Assembly (NCBI GenBank): GCA_964652195.1
Contig: CAZZBB010000074.1
Coordinates: forward strand, 1-64,000
Reading direction: 5' to 3'
DNA from: MSPOR6 sp964652195
GTDB lineage: Bacteria > Poribacteria > WGA-4E > WGA-3G
DNA: 64,000 nt
Of this stretch, positions 54,018-62,174 are shown piece after piece. Below the pieces are notes generated by a model. It was not told where the DNA came from. It worked only from the letters and a program-made list of their open reading frames with translations, and searched no databases. Within the stretch, counting starts at the first letter, position 1; each line of letters starts with the position of its first letter. The position numbers and the translations under genes are program-made.

Positions 54018-55415
54018 TTGAGTAGACCTAATATAGTATTTATTATGTCTGACGATCATGCATCTCATGCGATGAGTTGTTATGGTAGTCGTATTAACCA
54101 AACCCCTAATCTTGATCGTATTGCAGATGGTGGTATGATCCTACAAAACTGTTTCTGTGTTAATTCTATTTGTACCCCAAGTCGTGCCAATATATTGACT
54201 GGAAAACATAGTCATCTTAATGGTGTCAAGACTTTAGGTGATCCACTTGATGGCAGAAAACCAAATGTCGCCAAGATGCTACAAGCAGATGGATATCAGA
54301 CCGCCATGATTGGAAAATGGCATCTTGGACATGGTGGAGATGCTGACCCAACGGGTTTTGACTATTGGAATGTATTACCGGGTCAAGGGGATTATTATAA
54401 TCCTGTTTTGATTGAAGAAAGTGGAAGAACAAAGTATGATGGATATGCAACGACTCTAATCACTGACTTCTCATTGGATTGGCTTCAACACAGAGATAAA
54501 GACCAACCATTTTTTCTCATGTGTCACCATAAAGCACCTCACCGTCCGTGGGATTCTGATCCTAAACACGCTGATCTGTTTGAAGATGGTGATGTGCCTA
54601 TGCCAGATAACTTTTTCGATGATTATTCTAACCGTTCAAATGCTGCGAAAGAAGCAAGAATGCGAGTCTTTGGACATATGAACGATAGAGATTTAAAGAT
54701 AGAAAAACTTGGTGCCCCACCTGAAGGGTTATCAGACGAAGAACAGGCTAATTGGAATTATCAACGATATATCAAAGAATATCTACGATGTGTAACATCA
54801 ATTGACGAAAATGTCGGTAGAATACTTGATTACCTTGATGAAGATGGTATTGCTGAGGATACAATGGTGATTTATACTTCTGATCAAGGTTTCTTTCTCG
54901 GGGATCACGGTTGGTATGATAAACGTTTCATGTATGAAGAATCTTTACGGATGCCTTTTATTATTCGCTATCCAAAAGCAATTGAAGCAGGTAGTTCTAC
55001 TGATGCAATGTCATTGAATATAGATTTTGCAGAAACTTGGCTTGATTATGCTGGAATAAACATTCCAGAAGATATGCAGGGCACAAGTTTACGACCTGTT
55101 CTTGAAGGAAATACACCTGATGATTGGCGTACGTCCATGTATTATCGGTATTGGATGCACCTCTCACACCACTATGTTCCTGCGCATTATGGTATTAGAA
55201 CACATCAGCACAAACTGATCTATTACTATGGTGAAGCACTCGGTACAACCGGTTCTGTTGACGAACCGAAAGAACCGGAATGGGAACTTTTTGATCTGGA
55301 AAAAGATCCAGATGAAATGTGTAGTGTCTATGATGATCCAGCTTATGCTGATGTCGTCACCGAATTAACTTCAGAACTTTATCGACTAAAAGAAGAAGCA
55401 TTAGATGATGAATAG
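54018..55415 (+). CDS. Sulfatase (type I, formylglycine-dependent)
   Basis: Hydrolyses a sulfate ester. I choose TTG at 54018: AAGGAG (54006-54011) is 6 bases upstream and the protein then begins SRPNIVFIMSDDH, exactly as sulfatases do; the ATG at 53928 adds 30 unrelated residues. The metal-binding DD is near residue 12-13, and the catalytic Cys52 lies in CTPSR, the formylglycine site. GKWHLGHGG, SDQGFFLGDHG and KRFMYEESLRMPFI complete the active site. The protein is 465 aa with no signal peptide, so it is apparently cytoplasmic. Mannonate dehydratase follows, suggesting a pathway for degrading sulfated uronate-containing glycans. Confidence 0.92.
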   Translation: MSRPNIVFIMSDDHASHAMSCYGSRINQTPNLDRIADGGMILQNCFCVNSICTPSRANILTGKHSHLNGVKTLGDPLDGRKPNVAKMLQADGYQTAMIGKWHLGHGGDADPTGFDYWNVLPGQGDYYNPVLIEESGRTKYDGYATTLITDFSLDWLQHRDKDQPFFLMCHHKAPHRPWDSDPKHADLFEDGDVPMPDNFFDDYSNRSNAAKEARMRVFGHMNDRDLKIEKLGAPPEGLSDEEQANWNYQRYIKEYLRCVTSIDENVGRILDYLDEDGIAEDTMVIYTSDQGFFLGDHGWYDKRFMYEESLRMPFIIRYPKAIEAGSSTDAMSLNIDFAETWLDYAGINIPEDMQGTSLRPVLEGNTPDDWRTSMYYRYWMHLSHHYVPAHYGIRTHQHKLIYYYGEALGTTGSVDEPKEPEWELFDLEKDPDEMCSVYDDPAYADVVTELTSELYRLKEEALDDE

Positions 55416-55462
55416 ATGGATTAAATTATTTTCAATATCTACAGAATTCAATGGAGGTTAAA

Positions 55463-56488
55463 ATGGCTAAGAATAATCCTTTAGATAATATTGATCCGGG
55501 TATGAAGGTAACTGCACAGATGTCACCTGAACCCAGTGAAGCAGATTTGGAATTTGCAAAACAGATGGATGTAGATTATGTCGTTCTCTGGACAAACGGT
55601 GCAAATGCGAATTACGATTATTTCATGAGTCGCCGTGAAATCTTTGAGAATGCTGGTTTGAAGATATATGGTTTTGGAAACAGTGATGTCCATAATCAGG
55701 ACGGAATTGTTTTAAATTTAGAGAATCGAGATGCTAAGATTGAACAATACAAACAGTATATTCGTGATTTAGGTAGAGCAGGTATTCCATATACAACCTA
55801 TGCCCACATGGGTAACGGTATTTGGAGTACAGAAAGAGAGACAACACGTGGTGGGGCAAGTGCTCGTGCTTTTAACCTTGATACTGCTACAGTAGGTCAT
55901 TGGGGTGGTCAGAAATATGGAATGCCTTTGTCCCATGGACGTGAATATAGTGAAGAGGAAATCTGGGATAATTACACCTATTTCATCAAACAAGCTGCTC
56001 CTGTCGCAGAGGAAGCAGGGGTGATGATTGGAATCCATCCTGACGATCCACCTGCCCTTCACCTTGCTGGAATTCCAAGGTGTATCTTTAGTAGTTTTGA
56101 GGGATATAAACGTGCTCTTGAAATCGCTGATAGTCCGAATGTTGGAATGTGTTTCTGCGTTGGATGCTGGCTTGAAGGTGGGGATCTAATGGGTAAAGAT
56201 GTCTTAGAATCTATCAGATATTTCGGTGAACGTGGTAAGATATTCAAGGTTCATTTTAGAAATGTAGATCAACCGTTACCTCATTTTGTCGAAACATTTG
56301 TTGATAATGGCTATCAGGATATGTACCAAGTTGCCAAAGTCTTACGAGAAGTTGATTTCAACGGTGTTATGATTCCAGATCATATCCCAAGTATGGCTGG
56401 CGATCATCGGGTTGGAACTGCATATACAATTGCATATATGAATGCTTTGGTCAAACGTGCAAATGAAGAAGTGGCAAAGTTAAATTGA
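55463..56488 (+). CDS. uxuA: Mannonate dehydratase
   Basis: Converts D-mannonate to 2-keto-3-deoxygluconate in hexuronate breakdown. ATG at 55463 has GGAGG 5 bases upstream; an in-frame ATG at 55451 lies within that site. The xylose-isomerase-like TIM barrel is shown by GIHPDDPP, MCFCVGCWLEGG, KVHFRNVDQPLPHFVETFVDNGYQDM and the metal-site end MIPDHIPSMAGDH, all features of UxuA. Length of 341 aa is slightly shorter than E. coli UxuA, as in many environmental homologues. It follows the sulfatase by 47 bases in the same direction. Together they fit uptake and breakdown of a sulfated uronate polymer (inference). Confidence 0.85.
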   Translation: MAKNNPLDNIDPGMKVTAQMSPEPSEADLEFAKQMDVDYVVLWTNGANANYDYFMSRREIFENAGLKIYGFGNSDVHNQDGIVLNLENRDAKIEQYKQYIRDLGRAGIPYTTYAHMGNGIWSTERETTRGGASARAFNLDTATVGHWGGQKYGMPLSHGREYSEEEIWDNYTYFIKQAAPVAEEAGVMIGIHPDDPPALHLAGIPRCIFSSFEGYKRALEIADSPNVGMCFCVGCWLEGGDLMGKDVLESIRYFGERGKIFKVHFRNVDQPLPHFVETFVDNGYQDMYQVAKVLREVDFNGVMIPDHIPSMAGDHRVGTAYTIAYMNALVKRANEEVAKLN

Positions 56489-57014
56489 GTTTCATATCCT
56501 ATAAATTCTGAACCACGTATTACGCGGAGAAGAAGGGAATTGTCTGTAAGATTTTGTTTTTCTTAGGAACTACGGTTCTGGGAATCAAGAAATCAACGAA
56601 TCAACGGTATGAACGACATTAAGTCATTCCCCGGGTATGAATGCCATTAAGGCATCCACCGGGGTTTAGACCTTGGGGAGGTATGGTGTTTCTACACACA
56701 TTTCGCCCCGCTGGGGCTACCTTTTGGTCCACCTGATACCAATTCCAATTGATTAGTTTACATTATTAGCAATCGGAAAAGTCAATTTACTTGAATAGGT
56801 ATTGTATAGACATTCCGTCCCTACGGGACTCCAATTTTTACAGTAAATTAGTCCTATTAAGATGAGAATCGTAATGTAGATTCTTCAATTGAAAATGGTA
56901 TGAGTTTATTTTTTAATAATATAGCAAACAGACAGGAAGCCATACTATAACTGGCTTTACTGAGATTATTATAAATCACCAAGGCACATCTACTCTGAAA
57001 ATTTCACTTTTAAT
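56489..57014. repeat. Repeat-rich intergenic stretch
   Basis: Two more palindrome units of the GGTATGAATG family lie at 56611-56629 (GAACGAC/GTCATTC) and 56639-56657 (GAATGCC/GGCATCC), linked by the same CCCCGGGTATGA phrase. CGCCCCGCTGGGGC (about 56704) and CCGTCCCTACGGG (56815-56828) are further small hairpins. No coding signal is evident until the propeller gene. Confidence 0.6.
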
Positions 57015-58340
57015 CTGAGAGAACTAATTAAATCAATCCTATCTATAATTCTCATATTCATATCTTCAAATCATACTGTTTTTTCTGAAGATTGGAACGA
57101 TTTCCTTGGACCCAATAGGAATGGAAAATCATCTGAAAAGATTGATATTACCTTATGGGAAAAGGATGGTCCTCCTATCCTTTGGATAAAAGAAATCGGT
57201 ACAAGTTACGGATCTCCTACAATTGCTGATGGTAAGGTTTATATCTTTGCACGCCATGGTGATATGGCACGACTTACCTGTTTAGATAGTAAAACAGGTG
57301 CGGATCTATGGCACTATGAATATCCGACTGATTACGAAGATATGTACGGGTATAACAACGGTCCAAGATGCTGTCCTGTTGTAGATGAAGATAGAATTTA
57401 TATATATGGGGCAGAAGGGATGTTACATTGTGTCAACGCCAATACTGGTAAAAGAGTGTGGATGGTTGATACATTTGAGAAGTTTAATGTCATTCAGAAT
57501 TTCTTCGGTGTAGCCTCAGCACCAGCAGTAGAAGGTGATTTACTCATTGTCCAGATTGGGGGTTCACCACCTGGTACACCGAAAAATATATGGGCTTCAA
57601 ATGGAAAACCAAAATCCAATGGGAGTGGAATTGTCGCATTTAATAAATACACAGGATCGGTTGAATATGAAACTGCAGATGAATTAGCAAGTTACGCAAG
57701 CCCTATTTTTACAACAATTGGTAAGAGACGGTGGGGGTTTGCATTCTTACGCGGTGGATTGGTTGGCTTTGAACCGCAGACCGGTAAGATTGATTTTCAT
57801 TATCCTTGGCGTAGTCCAAAAATAGAATCTGTAAATGCATCATGTCCGGTGATTGCAGATGATTATATATTCATCAGTGAATCCTATGGTGTTGGTAGTT
57901 CGGTTATACAAGTCCAACCTGGTGAATACAAGGTTGTATGGAAAGACAAGCCGAGAAGTAGAACAAAATCAATGGAATTGCATTGGAATACAGCCATACA
58001 TCACAAAGGTTATCTCTATGGGAGTAGTGGAAGACATGCAGGAAATGCGGACCTCCGTTGTATAGAGCTTAAGACCGGTAGAATCATGTGGAGGCATCAA
58101 CTAAATGAAAGAGGATCTTTACTGTGGGTAGATGATTATTATATCTATCTTGGTGAATATGGACGTCTAATGCTACTAAGATTAACTCACGAAAGATTTG
58201 AACTGATAGTAGAATCCACACCCAAGACAAAGAATGGGATGCAACTCATAACTTATCCAGCTTGGGCTGCCCCAGTAATTTCCAATGGACAACTCTACCT
58301 ACGCGGAAATAATCGACTAATCTGCTTTAAGATACGATAG
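57015..58340 (+). CDS. Secreted PQQ-type beta-propeller protein with no ordinary start codon
   Basis: Coding continues well upstream of the first ATG (57264). In the same frame 57027-57110 encodes a signal peptide (IKSILSIILIFISSNHTVFS) and then EDWNDFLGPNRNGKSSEK, the normal beginning of PQQ-like (Pyrrolo_quinoline-type) repeat proteins. An in-frame TGA at 56961-56963 bounds it, yet no ATG, GTG or TTG occurs before 57264. CTG at 57015 or ATT at 57027 would have to serve. Blades follow with LTCLDSKTGADLWHYEYP, LHCVNANTGKRVWMVDTF and LRCIELKTGRIMWRHQLN. The protein is about 440 aa. Such proteins bind ligands or assist assembly. It is either translated from a rare start codon or a gene that has lost its start. 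Confidence 0.75.
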   Translation: MRELIKSILSIILIFISSNHTVFSEDWNDFLGPNRNGKSSEKIDITLWEKDGPPILWIKEIGTSYGSPTIADGKVYIFARHGDMARLTCLDSKTGADLWHYEYPTDYEDMYGYNNGPRCCPVVDEDRIYIYGAEGMLHCVNANTGKRVWMVDTFEKFNVIQNFFGVASAPAVEGDLLIVQIGGSPPGTPKNIWASNGKPKSNGSGIVAFNKYTGSVEYETADELASYASPIFTTIGKRRWGFAFLRGGLVGFEPQTGKIDFHYPWRSPKIESVNASCPVIADDYIFISESYGVGSSVIQVQPGEYKVVWKDKPRSRTKSMELHWNTAIHHKGYLYGSSGRHAGNADLRCIELKTGRIMWRHQLNERGSLLWVDDYYIYLGEYGRLMLLRLTHERFELIVESTPKTKNGMQLITYPAWAAPVISNGQLYLRGNNRLICFKIR

Positions 58341-58368
58341 TTATTGATCTGACACTATAGTTTTATTA

Positions 58369-59457
58369 CTAAGGTTTCCATAAAGTTGCTTCAATGTATC
58401 TTTCTCCATCTGGTTCTTCATCGAAATAATATACAGTCACAATTGTGCCATCAGGTCTTTGAACAGTTCTGGGATAACCGATATCCGGATCACCGCCCTT
58501 ATCCCGAATAACAATCTCATCTCCCCATGATAGTCCGTTATCACTACTGAGTTTTGCACACATTCTGTGTGGTGCATCTCTGTATCCGTAGATCATACAC
58601 AACCTACCATCATCAAGGAGCGTCAAAGTTGGTGGATTTCCACCGATTCCAGTATCATCAACAGGCTCATTCATGAACTCCCATGAATGTCCATTATCCT
58701 TAGAGATATACAGGTCTATCCAATTCTGAAGTTCATCCCAATTCGCATCTGCATTCTTTCCTCTACCTCTACAGCGTACCGCTACTAATATGTCGGTTTC
58801 AGACATACGGACACTTGCTGGCATAATAGCAAAACCTTCTGGTTCAGGACCAATTTGAGATAGCAGAGAGAAAGATTTACCTCCATCTTTAGTTTGAGCA
58901 CAAAAGACCAATCCCTCTTGTCCATCTGCTTTTGATGCCGTTAGAAAAAATAATGCTTCATCCGAATTAGAAATAAGATAATCAGTTCGGGCAGCGATTC
59001 CTGTATATCCGAACATTGGAAGTTGATAGGGACCTTCCCAACTTTGACATCGATCTAAAGATACATAAAACCATGATTCTGCACCCCCTCTCAATCCAGA
59101 ACGACTGCACATAATAGCTAAATCTGGATGTACCAAGTCATAGCTTTTAGGAATTTCATAGTCTGAATCACCATCTGACTGATGTTTTCCAGCTACATGT
59201 TCATTAGCAGAAAGCGTTCCTTTCCCCGGGAGTTTACATGGTGTATCAACTAAATGCCATGTTTCTCCTCCATCTAAACTACGTGCCTGTGTTGCAATAA
59301 ATGGTTTACTTCCATCTCTTTTATGGAAACCAGCATCCGATTTGTGATGTCCTACAGTAAAACCGACGACAATCTCGTTACCCCATGACCATATTCCATA
59401 GTTGGCAGGCCATCCACCAAAACGTCCTTCTTCTCTATAAATTGTTACTTGTTTCAA
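58369..59457 (-). CDS. Sialidase/BNR-repeat-like protein
   Basis: A six-bladed propeller of the sialidase superfamily, 362 aa. TTG start at 59457, with AGGAG 6 bases upstream. Several Asp-box turns are visible: SLDGGETW, SLDRCQSW, TKDGGKSF, SKDNGHSW and SSDNGLSW. An arginine-rich MPASVRMSETDILVAVRCRGRG segment may belong to the Arg triad, and the end GDPDIGYPRTVQRPDG is typical of bacterial BNR proteins. There is no signal peptide. True exo-sialidase activity is not certain; many such proteins act on other glycans or only bind. It converges on the PQQ propeller gene. Confidence 0.83.
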   Translation of the reverse strand: MKQVTIYREEGRFGGWPANYGIWSWGNEIVVGFTVGHHKSDAGFHKRDGSKPFIATQARSLDGGETWHLVDTPCKLPGKGTLSANEHVAGKHQSDGDSDYEIPKSYDLVHPDLAIMCSRSGLRGGAESWFYVSLDRCQSWEGPYQLPMFGYTGIAARTDYLISNSDEALFFLTASKADGQEGLVFCAQTKDGGKSFSLLSQIGPEPEGFAIMPASVRMSETDILVAVRCRGRGKNADANWDELQNWIDLYISKDNGHSWEFMNEPVDDTGIGGNPPTLTLLDDGRLCMIYGYRDAPHRMCAKLSSDNGLSWGDEIVIRDKGGDPDIGYPRTVQRPDGTIVTVYYFDEEPDGERYIEATLWKP

Positions 59458-59485
59458 GATATGACTCCTATTCTTGATTTGTCAT

Positions 59486-59514
59486 AGTATACCAACACAT
59501 TGATAACTATTCAA
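59486..59514 (-). promoter_or_regulatory. Promoter of the sialidase-like gene
   Basis: On the minus strand, TTGAAT (59514-59509), a 17-base spacer and TATACT (59491-59486), about 30 bases before the TTG start. Confidence 0.55.
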
Positions 59515-59631
59515 TAGTGATTGAAGGACACTGGTGTGTAAAGTTTTGGAGAATGAAGATATGGACACACTGTTTATATACAGAGGTGCGTCAAAAAGGC
59601 ATAAAGAAAGTATAGGTAAAACCTAAACAAG

Positions 59632-59674
59632 CAAAAAATAAAAAAGGCAGATACCAAAAGAAAGGATACCTGCC
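59632..59674 (-). terminator. Rho-independent terminator of the broken propeller gene
   Basis: On the minus strand GGCAGGTATC pairs with GGTATCTGCC over 10 bp with two wobble pairs (59646-59674), followed by TTTTTTATTTTTT. It marks the left edge of the GC-richer island. Confidence 0.85.
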
Positions 59675-59690
59675 TGTAAAAGGTTGGTGT

Positions 59691-60776
59691 TCACGGCTTA
59701 CGGTCTTCCTCCTTGATCTTCCCCCATGTTACTTTTTTTTTGCCTTGTGGTGTTACCGATAACACATCATCGCTGATCCAATCTATTGTCTGATCCCAGC
59801 CTGGATCGTTTGTGAGCTGCGTGATCTCACGCGTTTTCAGATGATATTTATAGACATAGCAGGGCGGGAACACAAAATCAGGCGGGCGTGGTTTGTCCAT
59901 AGGCATGCCCGCCCGCGCCGTGAAAACGATAGATTTGCCGTCGTCCATCCAGTCAATCCCATAGCATACCCAGTCGCGCGGTATAGAGAGTTTGCTGATG
60001 TTATCACTGGCGCGATCGTAAATCATATACCGATACGCTTTAAAGATAAGCGCGTTAACGACGCCGGGCACAAGCTCCCATTTTGACTCTACCTCTGCGA
60101 ACACAACTTGCTGACCATCGGGTGACCAACGCGGTCTCTCTCGGTAAATATGAAAATTATCCCGCTGCGGACCGGGATTCAGAATAAGCTCACGCGGGTT
60201 ATGTCCATCTGCACCCATGATCCAAATCGTGCTGCTCTTGCCAGGACTGGTCGGCTCCGCAAAGAGAATATGCTTGCCATCCGGAGACCAATCACAGAAG
60301 GTAACCGAACGATCCAATATGACTTTCCGCTTCCCCGTCTTAATGTTCAGCACTTCGACGATATCTTTCTTCTTGTCATTTTCCTCCCAAAGTCTATCAT
60401 AAACGATAAATTTACCGTCCGGTGAAAATGAAGTTCTACCGATATGACTGTCATCGTTTTCTGTGAGTTGCCGAATGTTGGTGCCGTCTGGATTCATTAA
60501 GAAAAGCACCGAACCTCTAATCGCTTGCCAGACCCCATTCTCCTTAAAAACTTCTCCGATGATTCATTTAAACAGAATCTGTTGACCGTCGGGAGACCAA
60601 CTCCCTGGAGTGATCACTCCCCCTTCAATGAGGCGTGTCTCGTTGCGGCCATCATCGTCCATTACGCAGATACCCTTGACACCGTTGCGTTCTGAGCTAA
60701 AAATGATTTTGGCGTGGGCTGCGGTTGAGAGTAGCAGTCCGACCAAACAGAGCAAACAGACTTTTCGTGTGTTCAT
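59691..60776 (-). pseudogene. TolB-like beta-propeller gene interrupted by one in-frame TGA
   Basis: The ATG at 60776 has AAGGAG 7 bases upstream and begins a signal peptide (VCLLCLVGLLLSTAAHA) and the first PD40 blades (WSPDGQQILFK). A TGA at 60566-60564 stops it after 70 codons. The frame then continues without any shift (IIGEVFKENGVWQAIRGSVLFLMNPDG) through WSPDG blades to the end KKVTWGKIK at 59691. Full length would be 361 codons, close to its relative at 6573 (351 aa). There the aligned FER H suggests Arg at the TGA position, so a single CGA-to-TGA change is likely. The base composition is far GC-richer than the flanks, suggesting transfer. A GTG at 60509 could restart the second part. 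Confidence 0.8.
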
Positions 60777-60787
60777 GGCGATACTCC

Positions 60788-60824
60788 TTAAAAAAGAGAG
60801 TGGCAGGGGAACACGTCCCCTGCC
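60788..60824 (-). terminator. Strong rho-independent terminator between the two broken genes
   Basis: On the minus strand GGCAGGGGA pairs perfectly with TCCCCTGCC (60802-60824), followed by ACTCTCTTTTTT. The Shine-Dalgarno of the propeller gene follows at once, so the upstream gene is terminated before it or the hairpin acts as an attenuator. Confidence 0.85.
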
Positions 60825-60835
60825 GGCATTATCGG

Positions 60836-61651
60836 TTATTGATTGTCAGATTCCGTAAACTCATGCGTCCATGCATTATTCTCTTCGTGCCACACAAGAC
60901 CAGACACAGCGAGGTGAACATGCGCATTTAGCTTAATCTTTTCATTCTCTTTTATATCTCTGCCGAGGGGATAAGTGACCATTGAAGAACCGTAAGTAGA
61001 ATAGGAGTTCCTCGCGGGCAGTGGTTCGAAGGTACGCGGGTCCTCCATCGTCCATAGTGTTGCACCAGTATCTACGTCGAATCGCGTATGTCAGTACCAT
61101 GATTCGGCCCGCAACGCTGCCTTTGTCCCATTCCAGGCGTAGGCAGACCCGGACATGACGATATTTTGTCCGTCGTGGTAGTGGCTTGAGAGTTGTACGT
61201 AGCCGTATATCCCATCGCCAATTTGATGGTCTGGCATCCCCACCGGATATTTGGTGTCGCTAATTATTTTCGGTTTAAACACCCTGAACGTATCAGTCGC
61301 ATCTGCATCAGAGGATTCTTCAAAGGACACGACTGCCCTGACATCATACTTTCTCCCTTTTATGTCACCGTTAAACGTGCCCAGGTATTCATTCACACTT
61401 TTCGTGTTACCATGCAGACTCGTGTAACTATACTTATAGTCACCATTCGGATCACTCTTTATGTACCAGTCGATAAAATCTATGTTTTCATCTGCTGTTA
61501 CATACGCGTAGGCGTATCCACCACCGCCATTATCGTCACTGCCAGAGACCGACAACGAGGCAGAAGCAGCCTCACTCTGATTAACAATACCGATAAGACA
61601 TAGGGAACATATCATCGCAATCGCGATGCTGATTGATTTCAATCTAAACAT
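60836..61651 (-). pseudogene. Secreted protein gene interrupted by one in-frame TGA
   Basis: ATG at 61651 has AAGGAG 6 bases upstream and starts a signal peptide (SISIAIAMICSLCLIGIVNQSEAA). The mature part is Gly/Ser/Tyr-rich (SVSGSDDNGGGGYAYAYV, DWYIKSDPNGDYKYSYTSLHG) and looks like a beta-sandwich. A TGA at 61093-61091 follows RAESWY. Reading continues in the same frame, without shift, as HTRFDVDTGATLWTMEDP through about 84 residues to LAVSGLVWHEENNAWTHEF and a stop at 60836. Full length would be 271 codons. I do not recognise the family. The intact frame on both sides suggests a recent nonsense change, a sequencing error or read-through. Confidence 0.7.
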
Positions 61652-62109
61652 TTCATTCTCCTTTTTCAGTTGACATGCTACATAGAGCATATCGTCTCAA
61701 ACATTTATCCATCTCTATGGTATTTCCATACAGATGTTTTCTGATTTTGACAGACCCAAAGGAGATGTTGGCAAGAAAAAGTGAAAAGTTTAATCGGTTG
61801 ACAACTCTAACCTTTCGGGCGTGCTGGTCTTCATATTCCTATACACAACCTTGTGCTTGTGATAAAATGAAAACCAGCCTGTCATACTCTTACTATGGCA
61901 GTGCTACGCGCTGGTGGTGCTTTTGTGATAGTTAGCACTGTCGGCGCGCCCCAATGGGGGTAGCTTGCCCCGGTGTCATGCACGATTCCCGTGCATTTTT
62001 AACACCTTCTCGGTATTATACAAGACTTCACAAAATATGTCAATCACCTATTCTTTTATTCTGGAAATGATAGATACTAAAATCACTATGTATCTACCAC
62101 AGGTTTTCC
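61652..62109 (+). other. Intergenic stretch with nested hairpins, possible structured RNA or element end
   Basis: Several hairpins follow in order on the plus strand: GCTGGT/ACCAGC (61823-61878), CAGTGCTA/TAGCACTG (61899-61940), CCCC-AAT-GGGG (61949-61959), and TGCACG/CGTGCA (61979-61995) followed by TTTTT and enclosed by GGTGT/ACACC (61972-62006). The last is a plausible terminator. An 86-codon plus-strand ORF (61675-61935) overlaps these hairpins and has no family resemblance, so I do not call it. GC content drops back to the genome level after about 62010. Confidence 0.4.
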
Positions 62110-62137
62110 TTGACAAATGCACCAATTATCATAAAAT
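62110..62137 (+). promoter_or_regulatory. Promoter of the Ldh-family gene
   Basis: TTGACA at 62110-62115, 16-base spacer, TAAAAT at 62132-62137, about 38 bases before the ATG. AAGGA at 62161-62165 is the ribosome binding site. Confidence 0.6.
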
Positions 62138-62174
62138 ATGATACAGTATTCAATCATATTCAAGGACACATCAA

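Noticed and set aside
59691..61651. Selenocysteine insertion at the two TGA codons
   Set aside because: No stable stem-loop of bacterial SECIS type directly follows either TGA, and neither protein resembles a known selenoprotein. One TGA aligns with Arg in the relative at 6573.
61675..61935. Plus-strand ORF of 86 codons upstream of the Ldh gene
   Set aside because: It overlaps hairpins, is rich in Cys, Trp and Ser without pattern, and its start lacks a good ribosome binding site.
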